Origin: Lachnospira eligens
Lineage (GTDB): Bacteria; Bacillota; Clostridia; Lachnospirales; Lachnospiraceae
NCBI RefSeq assembly: GCF_009680455.1
Contig: NZ_WKRD01000005.1
Location: 186,001 to 250,000 of the forward strand
Reading direction: 5' to 3'
Length of the DNA stretch: 64,000 bases
Part shown: piece after piece, positions 26,560 through 35,096 of the stretch
Numbering within the stretch: position 1 is the stretch's first letter
How the letters are laid out: each line of letters opens with the position of its first letter
The notes under the pieces: generated by a model
What the model was told of the DNA's origin: nothing
Database searches by the model: none
Seen by the model: the letters and a program-made list of their open reading frames with translations, nothing else
Made by a program: the position numbers and the translations under genes

Positions 26560-27924
26560 TTAGTTCTTAAAGCTGTGGATTGGTGCAGGAATTCTTCCCT
26601 CTCTGTTCACGAATGCAGAACAGTCAAATTTATTAACAGGCATAATAGGCGCATAACCTAAGAGTCCGCCGAATTCAACTGTCTCTCCAATACCCTTTCC
26701 TACAACAGGAATAACTCTTACTGCTGTTGTCTTCTGATTTACCATACCGATAGCTGCTTCATCTGCAATAATTCCTGAAATTGTTGTTGCAGGTGTGTCA
26801 CCTGGAATAGCTATCATATCAAGACCAACTGAGCATACACATGTCATGGCTTCAAGCTTTTCAATTGTAAGTGAACCTTCATTAACCGCGTCAATCATTC
26901 CCTGATCCTCTGATACAGGGATGAATGCTCCACTAAGTCCGCCTACATAAGAAGATGCCATAACACCGCCCTTCTTAACCTGATCATTAAGCATTGCAAG
27001 TGCAGCTGTAGTACCAGGTGCTCCTGCTCTCTCAAGTCCGATTTCTTCAAGAATCTCTGCTACTGAATCTCCAACAGCAGGAGTTGGCGCAAGTGAAAGG
27101 TCAATAATACCAAAAGGTACACCGAGTCTCTTAGAAGCCTCCTGTGCAACAAGCTGTCCAACTCTTGTAATCTTAAATGCTGTCTTCTTGATAGTTTCGC
27201 AAAGGACCTCAAAGCTCTTTCCTCTTACACTCTCAAGTGCGTATTTAACAACACCAGGACCACTGACACCAACATTTATAATTGCATCATCTTCTGTCAC
27301 ACCGTGGAATGCACCAGCCATGAAAGGATTATCATCAGGGGCATTACATAACACAACAAGCTTGGCACATCCTAAAGAATCTTTATCCTTAGTAAGTTCT
27401 GCTGTCTCTTTAACTATCTCGCCCATAAGTCTTACTGCATCCATGTTAATACCAGTCTTTGTTGAACCGACATTAACAGAACTGCATATAAGCTCTGTCT
27501 GTGCAAGTGCCTGTGGAATTGATCTTATTAAAAGTTCATCACTCTTAGTCATACCTTTTGATACAACTGCTGAATAACCACCAATGAAATTAACACCAAC
27601 AGTATGAGCCGCTTTATCAAGAGTTTTCGCAATAGTAACATAATCCTCAGGTGTCTTACATGCAGAAGAACCAACAAGAGAAATAGGTGTAATTGATATT
27701 CTCTTATTAACAATAGGAACACCGAATTCCTTTGCAATCTCTTCTCCGGTTGAAACTAAATCCTTAGCAAGAGTTGTGATTTTGTTATATATTTTCTCAT
27801 TTACCTCAGCTAAATCAGGACCAGCACAGTCAAGAAGATTAATACCCATAGTAATAGTTCTTACATCAAGGTTCTCTTTCTCGACCATTTTGTTAGTCTC
27901 TGTAACTTCCATAATATTAATCAT
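26560..27924 (-). CDS. PFL/DUF711 (UPF0210) family protein
   Basis: This 454-residue protein belongs to UPF0210 (DUF711), a group with a fold related to glycyl-radical enzymes but without the radical-glycine loop; its reaction is unknown. The recognisable blocks are [17 protein letters not shown] near the N-terminus, [35 protein letters not shown], and a conserved C-terminal part with [12 protein letters not shown]. It always travels with the small ACT-domain gene, here 24 bases upstream, which suggests the ACT protein senses a ligand for it. An SD (GGAG) lies 11 bases before the start. Confidence 0.88.
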   Translation of the reverse strand: MINIMEVTETNKMVEKENLDVRTITMGINLLDCAGPDLAEVNEKIYNKITTLAKDLVSTGEEIAKEFGVPIVNKRISITPISLVGSSACKTPEDYVTIAKTLDKAAHTVGVNFIGGYSAVVSKGMTKSDELLIRSIPQALAQTELICSSVNVGSTKTGINMDAVRLMGEIVKETAELTKDKDSLGCAKLVVLCNAPDDNPFMAGAFHGVTEDDAIINVGVSGPGVVKYALESVRGKSFEVLCETIKKTAFKITRVGQLVAQEASKRLGVPFGIIDLSLAPTPAVGDSVAEILEEIGLERAGAPGTTAALAMLNDQVKKGGVMASSYVGGLSGAFIPVSEDQGMIDAVNEGSLTIEKLEAMTCVCSVGLDMIAIPGDTPATTISGIIADEAAIGMVNQKTTAVRVIPVVGKGIGETVEFGGLLGYAPIMPVNKFDCSAFVNREGRIPAPIHSFKN

Positions 27925-27947
27925 AGTATTTAAGTCTCCTCACTTTC

Positions 27948-28220
27948 TTAGATACGGTGCATCATGTCAAATATTTCTTCACGCTGGCATTTAATTACAA
28001 CACCAATATCTTCGCCAAGCTTATTAAGATCTTCATTAACATTATCAAAATTCTTTGTAGAACCAGACATATCAACAATCATCATCATATTAAAATATCC
28101 TGAAACAATAGTCTGTGAGATATCAAGGATATTAACCTTTGTATCAGCAAGATAAGTACATACTCTGGCAATAATACCAACAGTATCTTTTCCTACAACA
28201 GTAATTACACATTTTTTCAT
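27948..28220 (-). CDS. Small ACT-domain protein (UPF0237)
   Basis: The 90-residue protein is a single ACT domain: KKCVITVVGKDTVGIIARVCTYLAD at the start, followed by VNILDISQTI. ACT domains bind amino acids and regulate partner enzymes. The family is paired with DUF711 proteins throughout Firmicutes, and the two genes are adjacent here, so they are very probably co-transcribed. The ligand is unknown. The ATG has a poor SD (AGAAAGAGG at moderate distance). Confidence 0.9.
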   Translation of the reverse strand: MKKCVITVVGKDTVGIIARVCTYLADTKVNILDISQTIVSGYFNMMMIVDMSGSTKNFDNVNEDLNKLGEDIGVVIKCQREEIFDMMHRI

Positions 28221-28253
28221 AGTTTTCCTCTTTCTGCACCTTGTAAGCGCCTG

Positions 28254-29063
28254 TTATATTTCGCAAATACCTGATAAAACATCACGCTTTGCAACCTCTA
28301 TATCAAAATCCGAAGATTTGAATGAGTTATCTGACATATCAATTTCTAACTTCACCGTCTCATAAGCAAGTTTATCATAGTTATTCTCTTTGCTTAAATG
28401 ACCAAGATATATTTTCTTAAGCTTATCATGAAGCAGGGAATTGACAAGCTGTCCAGATGTCTCATTAGAGAGATGTCCTTTATTACCTAATATTCTTTTC
28501 TTAAGATAAAAAGGATAAGGACCAACCTGTAACATATTGATATCATGATTGGCCTCAACAAGCATAATATCAGATTCTGTCAGATTATCAACCACATAAT
28601 CATCAAAATACCCTAAATCAGTTACAACCGATGCTTTTTTTATGCCATCTGCACATTTTTGAGTAAATGTATACGCAACCGGTTCGTTAGCATCATGTGA
28701 TATACGAAATGGGTGGACTGTTACATCTCCAATTGAAATATCTTCATCCGCATTTATCTTATTAAATATGCCATCCGGAATATTCCCAAGTGATGAAATC
28801 TGTTCTATCCCCTCTATTGTACCAGACGTTGAATAGATTGGAATCCCATCTTTTCTCGATATAACACCGATCCCTTTTGTATGGTCAATATGTTCATGTG
28901 TTACAAATATTGCATCAATATCTTTAAGACTTAAACCCGCCGTATTAAGTCCTTCTTCAATTCTTTTCCTGCTTATTCCGGCATCAAAAAGAACATGTGT
29001 GTCCTCCGTACCAAGGTAGATACAGTTTCCACTGCTTCCGCTGGCAATCGGCATCATTCTCAT
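28254..29063 (-). CDS. Metallo-beta-lactamase fold hydrolase (WalJ/YycJ type)
   Basis: The 269-residue protein begins with the MPIASGSSGNCIYLG segment typical of YycJ (WalJ/VicX) hydrolases and has the metal site THEHIDH at about residues 55-61, then EANHDI and GHLSNE. WalJ in Bacillus and streptococci affects cell wall and DNA replication coordination; the biochemical substrate, likely nucleic acid, is not proved. Here it is not in a walRK operon but beside the FtsA-like gene. GGAGGATAAATAATT precedes the ATG. Family assignment is good. Confidence 0.85.
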   Translation of the reverse strand: MRMMPIASGSSGNCIYLGTEDTHVLFDAGISRKRIEEGLNTAGLSLKDIDAIFVTHEHIDHTKGIGVISRKDGIPIYSTSGTIEGIEQISSLGNIPDGIFNKINADEDISIGDVTVHPFRISHDANEPVAYTFTQKCADGIKKASVVTDLGYFDDYVVDNLTESDIMLVEANHDINMLQVGPYPFYLKKRILGNKGHLSNETSGQLVNSLLHDKLKKIYLGHLSKENNYDKLAYETVKLEIDMSDNSFKSSDFDIEVAKRDVLSGICEI

Positions 29064-29065
29064 AA

Positions 29066-31120
29066 TTATTTATCCTCCCAGCGAAGCTCTATAACATCAC
29101 CATCATTAAGTGGCGATGAATAATCAGCATCATTTCCGTTATGTAAGAATACAAGATTCCCCCTTACCATTGTAAGATCAAATGGATAGAACTGGAACAG
29201 GTCTACAACTATATAATCAGGCTTGCCTGATAAAACAACGCTCTGACCATTAACCGTAATAGTTATATCCAGCGGTTGTATAACTGGTTCTTCTGCTACC
29301 TTATCATCAGTTTCTTCTGATTCCTGCAGCTTTTCTGATGCCATAATATTCTCATTATATTCCTCTAATGAAGAAGTTCTTACCGTAAAGTTCTCATATA
29401 CTTTAGTATTCTTATCTGCTGGTTCATTATTAACAGTTACATTGAGTGTCTTATAATCCAAGTCAAGAAACTCAAAAAGCTGTGCAACTGTATAGAAGTT
29501 CTCCATACGGATTTTGTCGCCGTCATTAATATCATAGAACTCTGACTTTAATTCTCCATTAACATATGCAAATCTTGGGCAGACTATAGTTTTATCATTT
29601 ACTATAAATGTTATCTGGGAATTAAACTCTTCAAGCTGTCCTATTGTTATGCTTGCCGGTTCTCCTACTGTAGATTCCGTTACAACTATTATATCATTCT
29701 GTTCAATCGGAGTATGAAGATTAGCCGGTCTTCCATTAAGCGTAACAACTGCACCTTCCCCGGCACTTCCCCTTACAAGTCTTGACTTTCCATTAACAGT
29801 AAAGTTAATCTCTGCTCCTCTTCTTGGGAAAAGCTTTTCATTAGGGAAGCCAATCTGCATAACAGCATCTACAACTGTAAGATTACTTGTATCATAGAGC
29901 TTTATTCGTTCTTTATTAACAGTAACAAATACAAAATTGTTCTTTTGCGTATAATAATTAGTGCATATACCGACAGGAGTTACATATAATGAATCCTTCT
30001 TGAAATTGTCAACCTGAAAATCAACTGATGTAAGTACTTCTTCACCTCTTACTGCTACTCTCTGGTGCGGTATTCCAAGACAATCAGCCACTCTTTCTGT
30101 ATAACCTGGTATCTTGCCACCACCTCCGACAACAAACACAGCATTTACAGGCTTACCGCCATTAAGCTCAATAATCTTTTCTGCAACATCCTTTGCCATC
30201 GCATCCACAACATCAGCTGCTGCATTTCTTATTTCAAGTGCATCTACCTTCTGCGTGATACCCATTATATCTTTAAATGTTACAAGCCCTTTTTTCTTAG
30301 AGCTTGCAGACATTTTAATCTTTTCAGCAGTATTAAAATCAACAAGGTAAGTTTTTGCGATGCACTCTGTTATCTCATCACCTGCGCAAGGTATCATGCC
30401 GTATGCAATTATACAGCCATCCTTTGTAAGACAGATATCTGATGTTCCTGCACCTACATCTACAAGCCCTATGTTAAGAAGCCTGTACTGCTCAGGAATT
30501 GCTATATTCATGGCTGCTATAGGCTCTAATGTAAGACTTTCAACATTAAGTCCGGCATATTCAACAGCCTCATAAAGTCCATCAACTACCTCTTCCGGCA
30601 AAAATGTAGCAATAAGTTCAACTGAAATCTTAGAAGCCTTATGCCCCTCAAGATTATTAATATCATAGCCGTTAAGCTGATATCTTATAGGGGTGTTTCC
30701 GACACAATAAAATCTTGCTTTATCTTCTTTTTCGTTAATCTTATTATGTGCATTCTCAACCGCCAGAAGATTAAGTGAATAGATATGTTCCTGCGTAACC
30801 CGTGTTTCCTCTTCAAATTCATACTCAGCAGACGAATTAATAGTTTTAAGAACTCGTCCAGCAGCAGCTATGCATACTTCTGAAAGTTCCCTTCCAAGCT
30901 GGTTTTCAAGAGAATTCTTAACTTTTCTGATTGTATCGCCAACTTTATAGATATCATGAATCTGACCATCAAGCATTGCTCTGGTTTCATGCTTCTGCTC
31001 AGCCATTGCAATAACTTTAAAACGGTTCCTTTCCATGTATCCCACAACACCGACAATACTTCTTGTTCCTATATCAAGACCAAAAACAAGGGTCTCATTT
31101 CTTGACTGTGTATTATCCAT
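29066..31120 (-). CDS. FtsA-like ATPase-fold protein with C-terminal beta-grasp-like repeats
   Basis: The first 370 residues have the actin-like layout of FtsA/PilM proteins: VFGLDIGTRSIVGVVGY (phosphate 1), VDVGAGTSDICLT, FVVGGGGKIPGYTERVA. The last 300 residues differ: they contain three or so repeats of the ubiquitin/ThiS-like pattern VNG(x)...(x)NDGDxI, for example TLNGRPANLHTPIEQNDII, FYDINDGDKIRM and SSPLNDGDVIELRW at the C-terminus. FtsA itself is about 420 residues, so this 684-residue protein is a fusion. It has no signal or membrane span and lacks the typical FtsA amphipathic C-terminus. Neighbours are walJ-like and coaE-polA. Role not established. Confidence 0.85.
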   Translation of the reverse strand: MDNTQSRNETLVFGLDIGTRSIVGVVGYMERNRFKVIAMAEQKHETRAMLDGQIHDIYKVGDTIRKVKNSLENQLGRELSEVCIAAAGRVLKTINSSAEYEFEEETRVTQEHIYSLNLLAVENAHNKINEKEDKARFYCVGNTPIRYQLNGYDINNLEGHKASKISVELIATFLPEEVVDGLYEAVEYAGLNVESLTLEPIAAMNIAIPEQYRLLNIGLVDVGAGTSDICLTKDGCIIAYGMIPCAGDEITECIAKTYLVDFNTAEKIKMSASSKKKGLVTFKDIMGITQKVDALEIRNAAADVVDAMAKDVAEKIIELNGGKPVNAVFVVGGGGKIPGYTERVADCLGIPHQRVAVRGEEVLTSVDFQVDNFKKDSLYVTPVGICTNYYTQKNNFVFVTVNKERIKLYDTSNLTVVDAVMQIGFPNEKLFPRRGAEINFTVNGKSRLVRGSAGEGAVVTLNGRPANLHTPIEQNDIIVVTESTVGEPASITIGQLEEFNSQITFIVNDKTIVCPRFAYVNGELKSEFYDINDGDKIRMENFYTVAQLFEFLDLDYKTLNVTVNNEPADKNTKVYENFTVRTSSLEEYNENIMASEKLQESEETDDKVAEEPVIQPLDITITVNGQSVVLSGKPDYIVVDLFQFYPFDLTMVRGNLVFLHNGNDADYSSPLNDGDVIELRWEDK

Positions 31121-31157
31121 ACCCTACCTCTAGAATAAACAAATTATGTATAATGTA

Positions 31158-31748
31158 TCATATTCCAAGTATAATCTCAAGCTGGGCGCGTGTTTTTTCA
31201 ATATCTGCGCCATTATTAATCACTTTATCTGCATGCTTTCTGAACTCATCATCAGATAGCTGGCTTTTAAATATGTCTGATATCTTTTCATCAGAATAGC
31301 CTCTTGAAGCAGCAAGTCTTTTTCTTCTCTCATCTTCCGAAACATATATATACCATATCTCATCCATGAATATATCATAGTGATCTTCAATAAGCAGTGC
31401 TGCCTCAACAAAACAGTAATCAACATCATCTGCTATCTTATGATTATTAATCTGATTAATAATCTCTTGTTTTACAAGAGGATGAATTATGCTGTTAAGA
31501 ACGATTCTCTTATTAGGGTTCTTAAATATAATATCTGCGAGAAGAGGTCTGTTTATCTCTCCATCTTCTCCTACAATCTGCTCCCCGAATATATCAACGA
31601 CCTTTTTAAATCCAATATTACCTGAGTGGTATATATTTCTTGCAACAAGGTCTGCCTGTATAATGTCGCAGGAACACATTTCTTTAAGGAGTGCAAGAAC
31701 AGAAGATTTTCCTGCTCCTACACCACCTGTGATTCCAATAACTTTCAT
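31158..31748 (-). CDS. coaE: Dephospho-CoA kinase
   Basis: CoaE does the last step of coenzyme A synthesis. The 196-residue protein has the P-loop GGVGAGKSSV near residue 7, the DLVAR and HPLVKQE blocks, and the FVEAALLIED segment. Length is normal. Its start overlaps the polA stop by one base (TAATG), which indicates coupling; the polA-coaE pair is common in Firmicutes (with mutM between in Bacillus). Confidence 0.96.
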   Translation of the reverse strand: MKVIGITGGVGAGKSSVLALLKEMCSCDIIQADLVARNIYHSGNIGFKKVVDIFGEQIVGEDGEINRPLLADIIFKNPNKRIVLNSIIHPLVKQEIINQINNHKIADDVDYCFVEAALLIEDHYDIFMDEIWYIYVSEDERRKRLAASRGYSDEKISDIFKSQLSDDEFRKHADKVINNGADIEKTRAQLEIILGI

Positions 31749-34432
31749 TAGTGTGCCTCCAGCCAGTCTTTTCCTTCCTTTAAATCTACCTCAAGAGGAA
31801 CTTTAAGGCTTACTGCATTCTTCATTCCATCAAGCATAATCTGCTTTACAGTTTCAACCTCATCCTCTGCCGTCTCAACAAGAAGCTCATCATGAACCTG
31901 CAATATAAGTCTTGACCTGAGATTATGCTCCTTAAGTGCATTATATACATTAATCATTGCCAGCTTTATAATATCAGCTGCAGTTCCCTGAATCGGTGCA
32001 TTCATGGCAACTCTCTCTCCAAAAGAACGCTGCATGAAATTAGAAGATTTAATCTCTGGAATTTCTCTTCTTCTATTGTACATTGTAAGTGAATATCCTT
32101 TTTCTTTGGCATCACTTACGAGTCCGTCAATAAATGTCTTGATAGTCGGATAGCTTGCAAAATATCTTTCAATATATTCTTTAGCTTCTTTTCTTGAAAT
32201 ACTAAGATCCTGACTTAATCCAAATGAACTCATTCCATAGATAATGCCGAAATTAACTGCCTTGGCATTTCTTCTCTGTTCATCAGTAACCTCATCGAGC
32301 GGTACGCCAAAGACCTGTGCCGCCGTTGCTCTGTGGATATCTGCTGATGAATTATACGCCTCAATGAGCTTCTCATCCCCTGACATATGAGCAAGAATTC
32401 TTAACTCTATCTGAGAGTAGTCGGCATCCAAGAATACAAAGCCATTCTTTGGAACAAATACCTTTCTTATAGCCTTACCCATCTCCATTCTTATAGGAAT
32501 ATTCTGAAGATTAGGCTCTGTACTGCTTATTCTTCCAGTAGCAGTTATTGTCTGGTTAAATGTACCATGAATTCTTCCATCTTCTGATATATACTGTGTA
32601 AGACCGTCAGCATAAGTTGATTTAAGCTTTGATAACTGTCTGTATTCAAGAATCTTACTTACAACCGGATAATCAGGTGCAAGCTTTTCAAGTACATCTG
32701 CGGCTGTTGAATAGCCACTCTTTGTCTTCTTTCCGTTAGGCATTCCAAGCTTTTCAAAAAGTATTACACCAAGCTGCTTTGGTGAATTGATATTGAACTC
32801 TTCGCCTGCTGCTTCATATATCTCTTTCTCAAGAACCAAAATCTTAGTGCCAAGTACCTTAGAATAATCAACAAGTGCCTTTTTATCAACACTTATGCCC
32901 TGCTGCTGCATATCAAAAAGAACAAATATAAGAGGCATTTCTATAGTTTCAAAAAGCTCATACATATTCTCACTCTTTAACTGTTCTGTAATTTTATCAG
33001 CACATTTGTAATAAGCATATGATGAAAGACATGCATACTTAATAAGATTGTCTTCCGCTTCATTTACTGCCTTATTAATTGACAATTTACCCAGAAGTTC
33101 TGTTTTTGAAGGATATGTTAATGATAAAAACTCTCTTCCAAGACTTTCATAATCATAACTTTCGTTACTTGGATGAAGCAGATATGCCGCAATTGCAGTA
33201 TCAATAAATGCTTTTTCTGAAACAAGCGGATAGCCATTTATCTTGTCTTTTTCAAATATATCAAGATAATCTTTAATATTGGCAGATGCTATATTTCTGT
33301 TAGAAGCCACGCTTACAACATCTGACAGACGGTCTGCAAGATAACTCTCTGTAACAAAGCCCGATACCGGAATATAATATATTTCTGTATCTGATAGTGT
33401 TATTCCAACTGCAGTCAGTTCACTTTCTCTTACAATAGAAAGTCCGATTTTTTCAATTCCACCTGCTATATCCATTGCTTTGTTAAATACATTTTCAACC
33501 TCAGCAAAATCAGATATCTTCTTGAAATATTCATAACATTCAGGATCTTTAGCAATTATATCTGTATTCTCAAACTTCTTTAGCATATTTTTAAAATTAT
33601 ACTTCTTAAAAAGTTCATATGAATTCTCATTAAAGAAATCACCTGCTTTAGAATCTTCAACTTTATAATCAATCGGAACATCGATTTTAATCTCTGACAA
33701 GAATCTGCTCATCTTAATCTGCTCGATATTCTCAGTTATTGATGTTTTTGCTTTAGGCGGCTTCAACTCGCAAAGATGTTCAAAAACATTATCAAGACTA
33801 TGATATTCCCGAATAATGGCAGACGCTGTCTTAGGTCCTATCCCCGGTGCTCCCGGTATATTATCAGATGTATCCCCCATAAGGGCTTTAACATCTATAA
33901 ATTCATGAGGAGTAACTCCATACAGATTAAATACATCTGATGGATAATAATCTTCAACCTCTGTTACACCTTTCTTTGTCTTTGGTATTCTTATCTTAAT
34001 ATGCTCATCTGCCAGCTGAAGCAAATCTCTGTCACCTGAAACAATTGATACATCTATTCCTTTCGCAGCACTTTCCTTCGCAATTGTACCTAGAATATCA
34101 TCTGCTTCGTATCCCTCCTGCTCGACAACTGTAATATTCATTGCTTTAAGCAGCTCCTTCATAAGAGGAACCTGCTGCTTTAGTTCTGGCTGCATAGGCT
34201 TTCTTGTCCCTTTATATCCATCAAATGCCTTATGTCTGAATGTCGGTGCAGATAAATCAAATGCAACCGTAATATAGTCGGGCTTTTCTTCATCAAGAAA
34301 TTTAAATAAAATATTAAGAAAGCCATACATAGCATTGGTATGTATGCCTTCTGCATTAGTAAGGTCAGGAACTCCGTAAAATGCCCTATTTAATATGCTG
34401 TGTCCATCTATTAATATAAGTTTTTCACCCAT
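31748..34432 (-). CDS. polA: DNA polymerase I
   Basis: PolA fills gaps and removes RNA primers. The 894-residue protein has an N-terminal 5'-3' exonuclease (LIDGHSILNRAFYG, EGYEADDILG, GDTSDNIPG), a middle domain, and a polymerase domain with DADYSQIELRILAHM, RRNAKAVNFGIIYGMS and QVHDELLVE. In the middle domain the Asp-x-Glu motif required for 3'-5' proofreading is not seen (the region reads IEKIGLSIVRES), so the protein probably cannot proofread, as in Bacillus PolA. It is followed by coaE with a one-base overlap. Confidence 0.97.
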   Translation of the reverse strand: MGEKLILIDGHSILNRAFYGVPDLTNAEGIHTNAMYGFLNILFKFLDEEKPDYITVAFDLSAPTFRHKAFDGYKGTRKPMQPELKQQVPLMKELLKAMNITVVEQEGYEADDILGTIAKESAAKGIDVSIVSGDRDLLQLADEHIKIRIPKTKKGVTEVEDYYPSDVFNLYGVTPHEFIDVKALMGDTSDNIPGAPGIGPKTASAIIREYHSLDNVFEHLCELKPPKAKTSITENIEQIKMSRFLSEIKIDVPIDYKVEDSKAGDFFNENSYELFKKYNFKNMLKKFENTDIIAKDPECYEYFKKISDFAEVENVFNKAMDIAGGIEKIGLSIVRESELTAVGITLSDTEIYYIPVSGFVTESYLADRLSDVVSVASNRNIASANIKDYLDIFEKDKINGYPLVSEKAFIDTAIAAYLLHPSNESYDYESLGREFLSLTYPSKTELLGKLSINKAVNEAEDNLIKYACLSSYAYYKCADKITEQLKSENMYELFETIEMPLIFVLFDMQQQGISVDKKALVDYSKVLGTKILVLEKEIYEAAGEEFNINSPKQLGVILFEKLGMPNGKKTKSGYSTAADVLEKLAPDYPVVSKILEYRQLSKLKSTYADGLTQYISEDGRIHGTFNQTITATGRISSTEPNLQNIPIRMEMGKAIRKVFVPKNGFVFLDADYSQIELRILAHMSGDEKLIEAYNSSADIHRATAAQVFGVPLDEVTDEQRRNAKAVNFGIIYGMSSFGLSQDLSISRKEAKEYIERYFASYPTIKTFIDGLVSDAKEKGYSLTMYNRRREIPEIKSSNFMQRSFGERVAMNAPIQGTAADIIKLAMINVYNALKEHNLRSRLILQVHDELLVETAEDEVETVKQIMLDGMKNAVSLKVPLEVDLKEGKDWLEAH

Positions 34433-34447
34433 AACAATCTCCCATCT

Positions 34448-34816
34448 TTAAAAGAATTTAATAATGATAAGAAGCAATGCTGTAAGAACCATAACTGTAG
34501 AAACAAAAATATATCTTACCCTGGTAAAATGAGTCCATTGTCTTAAAAACAAACATTTAGCCTCACTGTCCTTAAGCTTCTGCTCAACCAGCCCTGTAAA
34601 ATCAAATGCATCTAAATATGCACTATATCTGCTGTTCTCTGTTCTTTTCTCACTATCATCTTCTAATCCATATAAAATTATATAATATATCTCCATCTCT
34701 TCACGACAGTCTGCACAGTTAAGAATATGATTGGTAAATGCTTCTTCATCTTTAAGTGACAGATTGCCATGTTCAAAGCTTTCTATCCTGCTCTGGATTT
34801 CCTTACAGTTATCCAT
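34448..34816 (-). CDS. Zinc-finger (zf-HC2-like) membrane protein, possible anti-sigma factor
   Basis: With the start after GGAGG the product has 122 residues. The N-terminal cytoplasmic part has the HxxxCxxC pattern (His30, Cys34, Cys37) typical of zf-HC2 anti-sigma domains, and a single transmembrane helix ends the protein near residues 102-122. This layout matches membrane anti-sigma factors, yet no sigma factor gene is adjacent; polA follows 16 bases later. It could instead be another putative zinc-finger membrane protein. Function unproved. Confidence 0.75.
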   Translation of the reverse strand: MDNCKEIQSRIESFEHGNLSLKDEEAFTNHILNCADCREEMEIYYIILYGLEDDSEKRTENSRYSAYLDAFDFTGLVEQKLKDSEAKCLFLRQWTHFTRVRYIFVSTVMVLTALLLIIIKFF

Positions 34817-34893
34817 AAACGCCTCCATAAAAGGATTATAATACAATAATAAAATAATATTCGAAATTTATTATGTACGCAAGTATTCTTTAC

Positions 34894-34922
34894 TTGATTT
34901 TTAAGATTTATTATGATAAACT
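34894..34922 (+). promoter_or_regulatory. Sigma-A promoter for tRNA-Leu
   Basis: TTGATT (four of six) and TAAACT (four of six) are 17 bases apart; transcription would start only a few bases before the mature tRNA 5' end. Confidence 0.55.
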
Positions 34923-34933
34923 ATCAAAGTCGC

Positions 34934-35016
34934 GCAGGTGTGGCGGAATGGCAGACGCAGCAGACTCAAAATCTGCCGGTGGTAACATCGTGCGGGTTCA
35001 AGTCCCGCCACCTGCA
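34934..35016 (+). tRNA. tRNA-Leu (anticodon CAA)
   Basis: The 83-base sequence folds into a class II (long variable arm) tRNA: acceptor GCAGGTG pairs with CACCTGC plus discriminator A; the anticodon loop CTCAAAA holds CAA, which reads UUG; the T arm contains GGGTTCAAGTCCC. No CCA is encoded at the 3' end, so it must be added by a tRNA nucleotidyltransferase. It is a single tRNA with its own promoter and a terminator directly after it. Confidence 0.97.
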
Positions 35017-35018
35017 TT

Positions 35019-35059
35019 AAAAAAGGAAGTTGCTTTTATCGCAGCTTCCTTTTTCTTTT
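35019..35059. terminator. Bidirectional terminator after tRNA-Leu
   Basis: GGAAGTTGC and GCAGCTTCC pair (one G-U) around TTTTATC, with A-run and T-run on the two sides. It ends the tRNA transcript on the plus strand and the glgA transcript on the minus strand. Confidence 0.88.
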
Positions 35060-35096
35060 ATAGAAAATCACCGTTAAATACAAAACTGTCACTTAA

